Shown piece by piece: positions 18,556-26,860 of a stretch of DNA of 64,000 bases. The notes under the pieces were generated by a model. It was not told the origin of the DNA. It worked only from the letters and a program-made list of their open reading frames with translations, and searched no databases. The translations under genes and the position numbers were made by a program. Numbering within the stretch: the stretch's first letter is position 1; each line of letters opens with the position of its first letter. This DNA is from Fundidesulfovibrio putealis DSM 16056 (GTDB taxonomy: Bacteria > Desulfobacterota > Desulfovibrionia > Desulfovibrionales > Desulfovibrionaceae). The DNA is taken from positions 62,001 through 126,000 of the forward strand of contig NZ_AUBQ01000014.1 of NCBI RefSeq assembly GCF_000429325.1, written 5' to 3'.

Positions 18556-21120
18556 CTACGAGGCAGGTCCGCTTGCCCGCGCCATCTCCAGATGCTTGTC
18601 GATGTCCTTGCTGTTGGGCATCAACTTCTTTGCACGCTCAAGGACCACCACAGCTTCCTTGGCGCGACCGTTTTTCAAAAGCGCGTAACCCAACGTATCC
18701 ATCACCGATGCGCTGTTGGATTCCAGGGTGTAAGCCTTGACCGCCAGTTCCAGGGCCTTGGTCGCCTGACCCGCCTGGTCGGCGTAGATCATGGCCAGGT
18801 TGTTCAGGGCCAATGCCTGGCGCTCCTGGTAGCGAAGGGCTTTTTCGTACAGTTCCTGGGCGCCCTTGAGGTCGCCCTTCTGCTGAAGGATAACGCCCTT
18901 GAGGGCGTTGCCGTATGCGGGATCCATTCCAGCCGTGATGCCCTTGTCCAACAGAGCCAGGGCTTCAGCGGTGTTGTTGGCGCGGGATTCGATATTGGCC
19001 AGGGAGGTCAGCACGCGGGGATTGGCAGGATCGTCGCGCAGAACGTTTGTCAGGGTGGCTTTGGCAGCGTCAGCCTGACCGGCCATTTCCTGGATCTCCG
19101 CAAGAGGCAGGGCGTAGTCGCCGGAACGGGTGTTCATGCTGCGAAGCTTTTGAGCCACCTCGAGCGCCTGGGCGGTATTTTTCTGTGCGAGATAATACTT
19201 GGCCTTTTCCAGGAGACCGAGCCTCTGGTTGAGGGTCTCGACTCGTCCCAGGGAGGACAGGGCCTTCTCCTGGTCGCCCATGATGGAATGGATGCGGCTC
19301 TTGGTGAGCCAGCCCTGAATGTCCTTGGGATTGGCGGCCAGCATTTCATCCAGGACTACGATGGCCCTGGCGTTGTCGGAGCGCCTGACAAAGAACGACG
19401 CCAGCGCCAGTGACGCCTGGGGATTGTGGTTCTTGGCGGCGCGCTCCAGAAGGGCCTGGGCCTTCACAAGATCGCCCTGGGTTTCCCAGGCGCCGGCAGC
19501 GCCGGTCAGAGCGCGCTGGTCATCGGGAGCCACGGCGAGGGCCGCCTCGAATTCGGCGACGGCCTTGTCGAGGTTGCCGGTCGCGGCCTGGATGGCTGCC
19601 AGGTTGTAGTAGGTGATAAGCACCTTGGGTTCGAACTGCTTGGCTTTTTCCAGCAGTTCCTTGGCCTCGTCGAGCTTGTTCTGGCGCAGGCGCAGCTTGG
19701 CCATGCCGTTGTACGCGAGGGCGGCCCCGGCTCCTTCGGTCATGCCCGAGCGGAGCACCTCGACTGCCTCGTCGATGCGGTTCTGTCCTGCCAGGAAGGA
19801 GGACAGGTACAGGCGCGGCTCCAGGGTCTTGCCTCCGGCCTCGACCGCCTTGCGCAGGTCGACTTCAGCAGCGGCGTTGTCGCCCTTCATAGCCAGCAGC
19901 ATGCCCTTCTTGAGGAAAATCACCGGAGGGGATCCAGGCTGCTCACTCATCTTGGTGAACAGCTCCAGGCCCTTGTCGTATTCCTTCTTCGCAACCAGGG
20001 CGTCCGCGAGGATGCGCTGGCCGCCGAGGTCCGACGGAGAGAGTTCGAACACCTTCTGGGTCTCGGCGATCGCCTCGTCCAGGCGGTTCTGACGCAGGTA
20101 GATGGAAGCCAGCATGCGCCTGGGGCCTTCCAGGTCGGGCTTTGCCGAAAGGATGGACTGAAGGTGGCTGACGGCCGTCTCAAGGTTGCCGAGTCCCTGG
20201 TAGGTCTGGGCCAGGAACAGGTTGGTGTCTACGTCGGGGCGCAGCTTGTGGGCGGTCAGGAGCGGTTCCAGGGCCAGGGCGCCCTCGTTCTTGGCGAGGT
20301 ACGCCAGGCCCTTGAGCTTGTAGCCTTCAGGAGCCTTGGGGAATTCTCCGATCAGGGCGGTGGACACGGCCATGGCGTAATCGGCGTCCTGCTTCTTGGA
20401 GAGCTTCAGGAAGGCTTCCAGGTAACGCGCCCTGACGTCTGCCGGGTAGAACTTCCCTATCTTGCCGTAGGTTTCGATGACGGCGTCATCATCGTTTGCA
20501 AGAACCTGAATCTGGGCGAGCATGTGCAGCGCGGACTGGTTCTTGGGAGAATCCGCCAGGATCAGGTCGATCTCGCGCTTGGCCTGGTCGGTCAGTTTGC
20601 GCTGGAAGTAGGATTCGGCCAGGCCGATCCGGGACCTGGACAAGCTGCCGGAGATCGAGAGGGCCTTCTGATAAGAGCGCTGGGCTTCGTCGAACCAACC
20701 CAAGAGCATCAGGGCGTGCCCGGCCTGCTCCCAGGCCTCGCCACTGGCGCCAGGGGCATCCAGCACGGGCTTTAAGGCGTCGAGCGCTTCCTGGGGCTTG
20801 CGCTGGGCAATGAGAATCTTAGCATACAATACAGGCAGGCCCGGCGTTGCGGGGGCCTTCTGCATGATGGACTTCAGTTCGCTTTCGGCCTGGGCAAGCT
20901 TATCTGTGGCCACGTAGGCCTCAGCCAAAGCCATGGAGGCGGGGATGTCCCCAGGATACTTTTCAAGGAGGTTCTTGAAGACGACTATCGCGCCTTTGGA
21001 ATTACCTTTTTCGACAAGCTGGGTGCCCTGAAGCATCATCTCGTCACGGGACTTGTTGCCACACGCGTTCAGGAGGGCAACACACAATAACAGCAGCAGA
21101 CACAATGCTCTTCCTGTCAT
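18556..21120 (-). CDS. prsT: TPR-repeat lipoprotein PrsT, first gene of the EPS operon
   Basis: Product of 854 aa. A lipoprotein signal (MTGRALCLLLLLCVALLNAC) gives lipobox LNAC with C20 as the lipidated residue; +2 Gly suggests outer-membrane sorting. The remainder is about twenty tetratricopeptide-like repeats (recurring A.ALALNN.A, AK..FP patterns). The layout matches PrsT, the large TPR protein of exosortase-A/PEP-CTERM systems, presumably a periplasmic scaffold for assembly or export. A sigma-54-type promoter lies 73-88 bp upstream, with none seen further downstream, so this gene probably heads the whole operon. Confidence 0.88.
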   Translation of the reverse strand: MTGRALCLLLLLCVALLNACGNKSRDEMMLQGTQLVEKGNSKGAIVVFKNLLEKYPGDIPASMALAEAYVATDKLAQAESELKSIMQKAPATPGLPVLYAKILIAQRKPQEALDALKPVLDAPGASGEAWEQAGHALMLLGWFDEAQRSYQKALSISGSLSRSRIGLAESYFQRKLTDQAKREIDLILADSPKNQSALHMLAQIQVLANDDDAVIETYGKIGKFYPADVRARYLEAFLKLSKKQDADYAMAVSTALIGEFPKAPEGYKLKGLAYLAKNEGALALEPLLTAHKLRPDVDTNLFLAQTYQGLGNLETAVSHLQSILSAKPDLEGPRRMLASIYLRQNRLDEAIAETQKVFELSPSDLGGQRILADALVAKKEYDKGLELFTKMSEQPGSPPVIFLKKGMLLAMKGDNAAAEVDLRKAVEAGGKTLEPRLYLSSFLAGQNRIDEAVEVLRSGMTEGAGAALAYNGMAKLRLRQNKLDEAKELLEKAKQFEPKVLITYYNLAAIQAATGNLDKAVAEFEAALAVAPDDQRALTGAAGAWETQGDLVKAQALLERAAKNHNPQASLALASFFVRRSDNARAIVVLDEMLAANPKDIQGWLTKSRIHSIMGDQEKALSSLGRVETLNQRLGLLEKAKYYLAQKNTAQALEVAQKLRSMNTRSGDYALPLAEIQEMAGQADAAKATLTNVLRDDPANPRVLTSLANIESRANNTAEALALLDKGITAGMDPAYGNALKGVILQQKGDLKGAQELYEKALRYQERQALALNNLAMIYADQAGQATKALELAVKAYTLESNSASVMDTLGYALLKNGRAKEAVVVLERAKKLMPNSKDIDKHLEMARASGPAS

Positions 21121-21192
21121 AGACGATACCTTGGGATTTGAGTTTGTCGTCGCGACCGGAACGGCTTTGGAGCGCGATGGTTTTCTACACTA

Positions 21193-21208
21193 AGCCAAGA
21201 TCGTGCCA
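21193..21208 (-). promoter_or_regulatory. Sigma-54 (-24/-12) promoter of the EPS operon
   Basis: Minus-strand TGGCACGATCTTGGCT matches the RpoN consensus TGGCACG-N4-TTGCW at every fixed position except one T to G at the third-last consensus T. The GG and GC doublets keep the required 10-base gap. Predicted transcription would begin near 21182, leaving a leader of about 62 nt before prsT. Such a promoter needs an NtrC-family activator; none is encoded next to it. Confidence 0.8.
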
Positions 21209-21474
21209 AGCGGGGTCAAACCCAGTAACACACTGAATTTAAATGCCAACACCTGAAGCGCACAACCTGCCGAAAGTTGAAATCCACCCTAAAACGCCGT
21301 CTTGACATTCCGGACTGTCCGATAAAACAAGATTCTCGACAAAATTTACACAAGAAGCTTCCCAGAGAAACCAAATCGAAATCGAATCGGAACAACTATT
21401 TTATTCCTGGCAGGACACTCTGGCGAAACCTTCGTGCTTATCCTGCATTTTCAGCATATTATAACATTTCGAAT

Positions 21475-21489
21475 GTAGGGAAACCCTAC
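21475..21489. promoter_or_regulatory. Perfect inverted repeat, possible operator
   Basis: GTAGGG-AAA-CCCTAC, six-base arms around three bases, in the AT-rich spacer about 270 bp upstream of the prsT -24 element and 415 bp before the DUF4412 gene. The dyad is typical of a dimeric regulator site. The regulator is unknown. Confidence 0.45.
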
Positions 21490-21903
21490 TACGGATGTCA
21501 ATCTGAAAAAACCGGACTTTTGCAAAAACTGATCAAATCGACCATCGTTGCATCCTGTCTCGACGACCGATCCGCCATTGTACCTTATTTGCGTCTCATG
21601 CATAGCTGAATCTCACAAAGTGCTCCAGACAATCGAGGTGCGACCCAGATGGTTATCCATCGTTCGCCCTGATGTTCGCGACGCCCGTGCCGTGAGTCCA
21701 AAGCCAAGGCGCTGTGAGAGGGCACGAATCCGGAACGCCGGGGCCCCAATCCGCGCAGAACAGTATATATGATCCGCCGGCCAGCCACGCGCGAATACTA
21801 TTTCCAACGAGCGCGGCTGCCACGCGTTCCCCTGCCCTGTCCCGGCGCTTGACCCGGCGCGCCTTGGGTCTTACCGTTTTAAAACTCTGCGAAAGGAGCC
21901 AGC

Positions 21904-22530
21904 ATGAACCCGTTCACGTCGTTGTGCTTCTCATTGGCGATTTTTCTCCTGTGCGCCCCCGCCGCCTTGGCGTCCGACTTCACAGCGGACATGCTCCAGA
22001 CCATGAACGGCAAACCCGTCATGAGCGGCAGGGCCTCCGTGAAGGACCTCCGGATGCGCATGGACGTCTCCATGGAAGGCCAAAGACAGATCGTGATTAC
22101 CGATCCGACTGCGGGCAAGGTCCTTATGCTGATGCCTGACGCCAAGATGTATATGGAAATGAAGCTGGACCCGGCCCAGATGGGTGCGGCGGCCATCCGG
22201 GAAGGCAGCACCGAGGAAGGCCAGTGGCGTTCCATAGGAAAGGAGACTCTCGACGGGTGGGAGTGCGAGATGAAAGCCTTCGACTTCAAGGACAAATCGA
22301 AGGGGGAGCTGACCGCCTGGTTCGCGGAGAAGCTGGGCTACCCCATCAGGACCGTCTACAAGAGCGGCGCGGAAACCATGATCATGGAATTCAGGAACAT
22401 CAGGCAGGGAACAGTGGACCCGTCGCAGTTCGCCATCCCGGCAGGCTACCAGCGCCTGAACATGCCCGCGATGGGCCAGGGCATGCCTCCGGGAATGGGA
22501 CAGGGCATGGGGAAAAAGCCGCCCATGTGA
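21904..22530 (+). CDS. Secreted DUF4412-type protein
   Basis: Product of 208 aa with a Sec signal peptide ending near ALAS (residues 1-24). The mature part is beta-rich (VKDLRMRMDVSMEGQRQIVI, DPTAGKVLMLMPDAKMYMEM) and resembles DUF4412/LolA-like periplasmic folds. The C-terminus is a Met/Gly/Pro-rich tail with GMPPGMGQGMG, which might bind metal or be disordered. AAAGGAG precedes the ATG at good spacing. Function unknown; it is transcribed away from the EPS operon. Confidence 0.8.
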   Translation: MNPFTSLCFSLAIFLLCAPAALASDFTADMLQTMNGKPVMSGRASVKDLRMRMDVSMEGQRQIVITDPTAGKVLMLMPDAKMYMEMKLDPAQMGAAAIREGSTEEGQWRSIGKETLDGWECEMKAFDFKDKSKGELTAWFAEKLGYPIRTVYKSGAETMIMEFRNIRQGTVDPSQFAIPAGYQRLNMPAMGQGMPPGMGQGMGKKPPM

Positions 22531-22570
22531 TCGCACACCGTGCGATCGCGACAGGCATGCAAAACGAAGA

Positions 22571-22601
22571 AAGGGATATCAGGCGGTGCCTGATATCCCT
22601 T
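22571..22601 (-). terminator. Terminator of tRNA-Lys copy 1
   Basis: A perfect 14-bp stem (AAGGGATATCAGGC / GCCTGATATCCCTT) with a 3-base loop lies 8 nt past the tRNA 3' end, followed on the minus strand by a broken T-rich stretch. It also lies 40 nt past the convergent DUF4412 stop. Confidence 0.75.
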
Positions 22602-22609
22602 GAACTTCG

Positions 22610-22685
<76 letters not shown>

Positions 22686-22726
22686 ACTCTGAGGGTGCTT
22701 CCGGGGTTCCCGTCAGCGCGGGACCT

Positions 22727-22755
22727 CATCTACACATCCGAGGCAGAACTGTCAA
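22727..22755 (-). promoter_or_regulatory. Promoter of tRNA-Lys copy 1
   Basis: The minus strand reads TTGACA, a 17-base spacer, then TAGATG, about 40 nt before the tRNA 5' end. The -35 is perfect and the -10 weak. Confidence 0.6.
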
Positions 22756-22766
22756 CTGAAAGAACA

Positions 22767-22799
22767 AAGGGATATCACGCTATCCGCCTGATATCCCTT
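22767..22799 (-). terminator. Terminator of tRNA-Lys copy 2
   Basis: Inverted repeat AAGGGATATCA / TGATATCCCTT (11 bp, 11-base loop) directly downstream of the second tRNA, followed by TTTGTTCTTT on the minus strand. It shares its outer stem with the copy 1 terminator. Confidence 0.7.
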
Positions 22800-22807
22800 G
22801 AAATTTG

Positions 22808-22883
<76 letters not shown>

Positions 22884-22923
22884 ACCCTGGGTGCCTTCGG
22901 GGTTCCCGTCAGCGCGGAAGCGG

Positions 22924-22952
22924 TAACTACCCATTCGGCACATGCTTGTCAA
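22924..22952 (-). promoter_or_regulatory. Promoter of tRNA-Lys copy 2
   Basis: The minus strand reads TTGACA, a 17-base spacer, then TAGTTA, about 40 nt upstream of the tRNA 5' end. Confidence 0.65.
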
Positions 22953-23216
22953 CAAATCAAAACGACTTTTTCTTCCAGGGTGAACATTTTCATTTCTCGA
23001 CCTCTCGTACGCAGCCTGCGCACGGTTGCCCAGCCCGTCCCGATGCCCTGCCTTCCCGATCCTGCGGCAAAAGGCCCACGGCCCGCCACCTGCCCGTCAA
23101 GTCCGGCCGTCCTGCCGATACCTCCCCGTAGCATTTGAAGTTCGTTACACTATGAGCTAGAGTATGGTGTTCAACACATCTTCAACCGCCCGCTTAAGGG
23201 CGACTCGGATACGATC
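22953..23216 (+). promoter_or_regulatory. Intergenic region with weak promoter for ricT-metG
   Basis: GC-rich and non-coding as far as can be seen. TTGAAG at 23135-23140, 17 bases, then TAGAGT at 23158-23163 is a modest sigma-70-like match on the plus strand, 54 nt before the ricT start. Nothing else recognisable. Confidence 0.4.
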
Positions 23217-24329
23217 ATGAGCACAACTCTGGGACTGAGGTTCCGGGAAAACGGCCAGATATACTACTTCGACGCGCTCTCCTACGGGGTGCGAGTCGGG
23301 GAATACGTGCTGGTCAAGACGGACCAGGGCACGGCCATGGCCCGCGTGGCCAGCGTGCTGGACGCCCCCCCCGCCGACATGCAGGCCAGCGAGATCAAAC
23401 CCATCCTGCGGCTGGCCTCCAACGAGGACATGATCCAGCACGACGAAAACCGCGAGCTTGCCCGCGACGCCATCCGGCACTGCCGCCGCTGCATCAACGA
23501 ACGCAACCTGGACATGAAGCTCGTGGATGTGGAGATCCTCCTGGACCGTTCCAAGATGGTCTTCTATTTCACGGCCCCCGGACGCATTGATTTCCGCGAG
23601 CTGGTCAAGGATCTGGTCAAGGCCTACCGCACCCGCATCGAGCTCAGGCAGATCGGTGTGCGCCACGAGACACAGATGCTCGGGGCCATCGGCAACTGCG
23701 GCCAGATGTGCTGCTGCGCCCGGTTCATCCGCAAGTTCCAGCCTGTGACCATCAAGATGGCCAAGGAACAGAACCTGTTCCTGAACCCGGCCAAGATATC
23801 AGGCATGTGCGGCAGGCTGCTGTGCTGCCTGGCCTACGAGCAGAACGCCTACGAGGAATTCCAGCGCCGTTGCCCCAAGATCGGCAAGAAGTACCAGACC
23901 AGCCAGGGCCCGGTGAAGATCCTGCGTTCCAACCTCTTCACGGAGACGCTCTCCATCTACACCGAATCCGGTGAAGAGAGGGAGATCACCCTGGAAGAAT
24001 GGCGCGCCATCGCGGGCGAGACCTGGACCCCGTACATCACCCCGCAGCAGGCGCCGCAGCAGCGTCCGCCGCAACAGCAGCGCCCCGCGCCGCAGCAGAA
24101 GGCTCCGGCGCCCGCCGCAGACGCTCCGGCGCCGGACGCCTCCCAGCCCCCGCAGGGTCTGCTGCCCGCCATGCCTGCCGAGCCCACCGACGGCGACGAC
24201 GGGGAAGTCGTGGCCGAAGGCCAGCCCGCCGCAGACGCCCCGGCCCGGCCCAAGCGCAAACGCAAACGCAAGCCCAAATCGCGCCGCCCCGAGGGCGCAC
24301 CGACCACAACGCCAGATTCCGGAGAATAG
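23217..24329 (+). CDS. ricT: PSP1-domain protein RicT/YaaT-like
   Basis: Product of 370 aa. The PSP1 core runs to about residue 270 and carries the cysteine signature AIGNCGQMCCCARF followed by GMCGRLLCCLAYEQ, as in Bacillus RicT, which helps ligate Fe-S clusters in the RicAFT complex and affects mRNA processing and development. Residues after about 275 form a Pro/Gln/Ala-rich linker ending in a Lys/Arg tail (KRKRKRKPKSRR), much longer than in Bacillus and probably disordered. No RicA or RicF gene is nearby. Two bases separate the stop from the metG start, so both form one operon. Confidence 0.88.
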   Translation: MSTTLGLRFRENGQIYYFDALSYGVRVGEYVLVKTDQGTAMARVASVLDAPPADMQASEIKPILRLASNEDMIQHDENRELARDAIRHCRRCINERNLDMKLVDVEILLDRSKMVFYFTAPGRIDFRELVKDLVKAYRTRIELRQIGVRHETQMLGAIGNCGQMCCCARFIRKFQPVTIKMAKEQNLFLNPAKISGMCGRLLCCLAYEQNAYEEFQRRCPKIGKKYQTSQGPVKILRSNLFTETLSIYTESGEEREITLEEWRAIAGETWTPYITPQQAPQQRPPQQQRPAPQQKAPAPAADAPAPDASQPPQGLLPAMPAEPTDGDDGEVVAEGQPAADAPARPKRKRKRKPKSRRPEGAPTTTPDSGE

Positions 24330-24331
24330 CC

Positions 24332-26290
24332 GTGGAGCGCTTCTACATCACCACGCCCATCTACTACGTCAACGCGCGCCCCCACCTGGGACACGCCCAC
24401 ACCACCATCCTGGCCGACGCCATGACCCGGTTCAACCGGCTCATGGGGCGCGAGGTCCACTTCCTGACCGGCACCGACGAGCACGGCGACAAGATCGTCA
24501 AGGCCGCCGAGGCCGCAGGCAAGTCCCCCCAGGAATACTGCGACGAGATAAGCGCCATCTTCAAGGACCTCTGGCCCAAGCTCGGCATCGAGAACACCCA
24601 GTTCATCCGCACCACGGACCCCGAGCACAAGCGGCTGGTCCAGATGGCGCTCCAGCAGGTGTACGACTCCGGCGACATCTACTTCGGCGAGTACGGCGGG
24701 CACTACTGCTTCGGCTGCGAGCGCTTCTACACGGAAAAAGAACTCGTGGACGGCCTCTGCCCCGACCACAAGACCAAGCCCGAATACATCGCCGAGAAGA
24801 ACTACTTCTTCCGCATGGCCAAGTACCAGCAGTGGCTGCTGGACCACATCAAGGCCAACCCGGACTTCATCCGCCCCGAGCAGTACCGCAGCGAAGTTGT
24901 CTCCCTGCTGGAGTCCGGCGCGCTGGAAGACCTGTGCATCTCGCGGCCCAAGTCCCGCCTGGACTGGGGCGTGGAGCTGCCCTTCGACAAGGACTATGTG
25001 GCCTACGTCTGGTTCGACGCCCTGCTCAACTACCTCACCGCCCTGGGCTGGCCCGACGGCGAGATGATGCAGCGCTTCTGGCCCGCCGCCAACCACCTGA
25101 TCGCCAAGGACATCCTGAAGCCCCACGCCGTGTTCTGGCCCACCATGCTCAAAGCCATGGGCCTGGAACCCTTCCAGCACCTGAACGTGCACGGCTACTG
25201 GCTCATCAAGGACACCAAGATGTCCAAGTCCCTGGGCAACGTGGTGGAGCCCCTCTCGCTGGCCGGAAAGTACGGCCTGTCCGGCTTCCGCTACTTCCTG
25301 CTGCGCGAGATGAGCCTCGGGCACGACTCGTCCTTCTCCGAAGAGGCCCTGTGCGGCCGCTTCAACTCGGATCTGGCCAACGACCTGGGCAACCTCTTCA
25401 GCCGCACCCTGGCCATGACCCACAAATACTTCGGCGGGCAGATTCCCCAGGCCGGACAGGGCGGGCCGGACGAAGAAGAGCTCATGATGCTGGCCAAGGA
25501 CGCCTGCCTGAACTACCAGCGCCTCTTCGAGCGTTTCCAGACCGCCAAGGCCCTGGACTCGCTCTGGGAGCTGGTGCGCGGCCTGAACAAGTATATCGAC
25601 ACCCAGGCTCCCTGGAGCCTCTTCAAGGAACAGAACGGCTCGCGTCTGGCCACGGTGATGTACTGCGTGCTGGAATGCATGCGCAAAGTCGCCGTGCACC
25701 TCTGGCCAGTGATGCCCGAGGCCGCCTCGGCCATGCTGGCGCAGCTCGGCGTCGCCGAAGACCCCGCCTCCATCAATCTCCCCGCAGAAGCCGAAGGATG
25801 GGGCAACCTGAGCGCCGGGACCGAAGTGGCCAAGGCCTCCAACATCTTCCCGCGCGTGGAACCGCCCGTGGCCGACACGCCCGCCGAGCCCGCTCCCAAA
25901 GCCAAGCAGGCCGACAAGCCCAAGGCCGCGCCAGCTGCTGCCCCCGCCCCGCAAGGCCCCAAGGACCCCATCGACTTCGAGGATTTCCAGAAGATCGAGC
26001 TGCGCGTGGCCACCGTTCTCGAGGCCTCGCCCGTGCCCAAGGCCGACAAGCTGCTGCTGGTGAAGCTGGACGCCGGAGACGGCGAGCCGCGCCAGGTCGT
26101 CGCGGGCATCGCCGAGTTCTGGAAGCCCGAGGATCTGGTGGGTCGCCAGGTGGTCGTCGTGGCCAACCTGAAGCCACGCAAGCTGCGCGGCGTGGAGTCG
26201 CAAGGCATGATTCTGGCCGTGAAGCGCGAAGGCGGACTGGAGCTGCTGGCCCCGTCCGCGCAGGTGACGCCCGGCAGCGCCGTCTCGTAA
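24332..26290 (+). CDS. metG: Methionyl-tRNA synthetase
   Basis: Class I aminoacyl-tRNA synthetase of 652 aa. YYVNARPHLGHAHTT carries the HIGH motif, CFGC...CPDH is the zinc knuckle, and KMSKSLGN is the KMSKS loop. Residues from about 545 form the EMAPII-like tRNA-binding domain (FQKIELRVATVLEASPVPKA), joined by an Ala/Pro/Lys linker. It charges initiator and elongator tRNA-Met. GTG at 24332 is chosen: GGAG lies 7 nt upstream and VERFYITTPIYYVN is the family start. A much longer in-frame opening upstream overlaps ricT and is rejected. Confidence 0.95.
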   Translation: MERFYITTPIYYVNARPHLGHAHTTILADAMTRFNRLMGREVHFLTGTDEHGDKIVKAAEAAGKSPQEYCDEISAIFKDLWPKLGIENTQFIRTTDPEHKRLVQMALQQVYDSGDIYFGEYGGHYCFGCERFYTEKELVDGLCPDHKTKPEYIAEKNYFFRMAKYQQWLLDHIKANPDFIRPEQYRSEVVSLLESGALEDLCISRPKSRLDWGVELPFDKDYVAYVWFDALLNYLTALGWPDGEMMQRFWPAANHLIAKDILKPHAVFWPTMLKAMGLEPFQHLNVHGYWLIKDTKMSKSLGNVVEPLSLAGKYGLSGFRYFLLREMSLGHDSSFSEEALCGRFNSDLANDLGNLFSRTLAMTHKYFGGQIPQAGQGGPDEEELMMLAKDACLNYQRLFERFQTAKALDSLWELVRGLNKYIDTQAPWSLFKEQNGSRLATVMYCVLECMRKVAVHLWPVMPEAASAMLAQLGVAEDPASINLPAEAEGWGNLSAGTEVAKASNIFPRVEPPVADTPAEPAPKAKQADKPKAAPAAAPAPQGPKDPIDFEDFQKIELRVATVLEASPVPKADKLLLVKLDAGDGEPRQVVAGIAEFWKPEDLVGRQVVVVANLKPRKLRGVESQGMILAVKREGGLELLAPSAQVTPGSAVS

Positions 26291-26310
26291 AGATTAAGAA
26301 TAAGAGTAAG

Positions 26311-26380
26311 ATGCCTCCGGCGGCCAGGGGGAGAAGCCTCCCCCTGGACCCGGCTTTTAGCTTCGCATTCCAGGGCGGCA
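26311..26380 (+). repeat. 3'-end hairpin module, copy A
   Basis: Begins with ATGCCTCCGGCGGCC 20 nt after metG ends. A perfect stem CCAGGGGGAG / CTCCCCCTGG follows (26324-26347), then CCGGCTTTTAGCTTCGCATTCCAG. The same module, in the same orientation relative to the preceding gene, ends the cupin gene (32485-32408) and mtnA (37533-37458). Confidence 0.75.
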
Positions 26381-26395
26381 CTCTGTGGTTCAAGC

Positions 26396-26503
26396 GGGTG
26401 CCGAGGGCTGTCCCGTTCACGCCCTGCTCGGCGGGCTAGAATCGATTTGAAGACGATTCGTCGCCCGTCGAGCAGGACGCGACCGTTACAGCCCTTGGCA
26501 CCC
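26396..26503. repeat. Interspersed structured element, copy A
   Basis: Outer stem GGGTGCCGAGGGCTGT / ACAGCCCTTGGCACCC, inner stem CCTGCTCGGCGGGC / GCCCGTCGAGCAGG, and central GAATCG / CGATTC around a conserved loop. The core GGCGGGCTAGAATCGATTTG recurs at 32.3 and 37.2 kb. Stems differ between copies but remain paired. Confidence 0.75.
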
Positions 26504-26733
26504 GCCCGCCAGAACACGGGCGGGATAGTGACCAGTTCCCGCTCAAGCCGCTTCGCGTCCCGAGGCGATACGCTTCAGGCATCTCGCAGGAAAACGCTGA
26601 AGCACGAGCCACATTTCCAGCTTTGTTGCTGAAAATCGCCGTCTTCGGCGATGGCTGGCCGCCGGGATAAGCCGCTTTGGGCGTTCCCGGCGGATGCCCC
26701 GCCTCACCGCCCCGCCGCAGACTGCGCGCGCAC

Positions 26734-26819
26734 GACGCGAAGCGGAAAGCCGGGTCCAGGGGAGGCTTCTCCCCTGGCGGGTGCAGGGCAGCGCCCTGCC
26801 GGGTCTGGGCGGAGCCCAG
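26734..26819 (-). repeat. Hairpin module, inverted copy D
   Basis: Reading leftward it has stems CTGGGC/GCCCAG, GCAGGGC/GCCCTGC and CCAGGGGAG/CTCCCCTGG, then the conserved CCGGCTTTCCGCTTCGCGTC. It is inverted relative to copy A, and the two bracket the metG-MFS spacer. No minus-strand gene ends here, so it does not follow the 3'-end rule. Confidence 0.65.
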
Positions 26820-26860
26820 CATATCTCCCCTAACTCCTTCCAGGAGACGCCACACTCATC

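Larger units (their letters stand above)
21121..21903. other. Long AT-rich divergent intergenic region
   Basis: Holds the prsT sigma-54 promoter at its left end. From about 21,270 to 21,640 the base composition is clearly more AT-rich than the surroundings, with no credible gene. A perfect inverted repeat lies at 21475-21489. No clear sigma-70 promoter for the rightward DUF4412 gene was identified. Confidence 0.6.

Noticed and set aside
21277-21609. Open frame of 110 codons in the AT-rich spacer
   Set aside because: It begins at TTG without a ribosome site, and the translation shows no domain or plausible composition. It spans the dyad repeat, so it is more likely regulatory DNA.
23957-26203. 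Very long open frame antisense to ricT/metG (and similar ones antisense at 46327-48588 and 52917-55769)
   Set aside because: GC-rich coding DNA leaves long stop-free antisense frames. Their translations are Gly/Val/His/Leu-rich without any recognisable motif, while the opposite strand encodes clear conserved proteins.
26447-26632. Small open frame across the repeat element beginning with MKTIRRP
   Set aside because: It is the translation of the palindromic repeat core, also seen in the other copies, and has no ribosome site.
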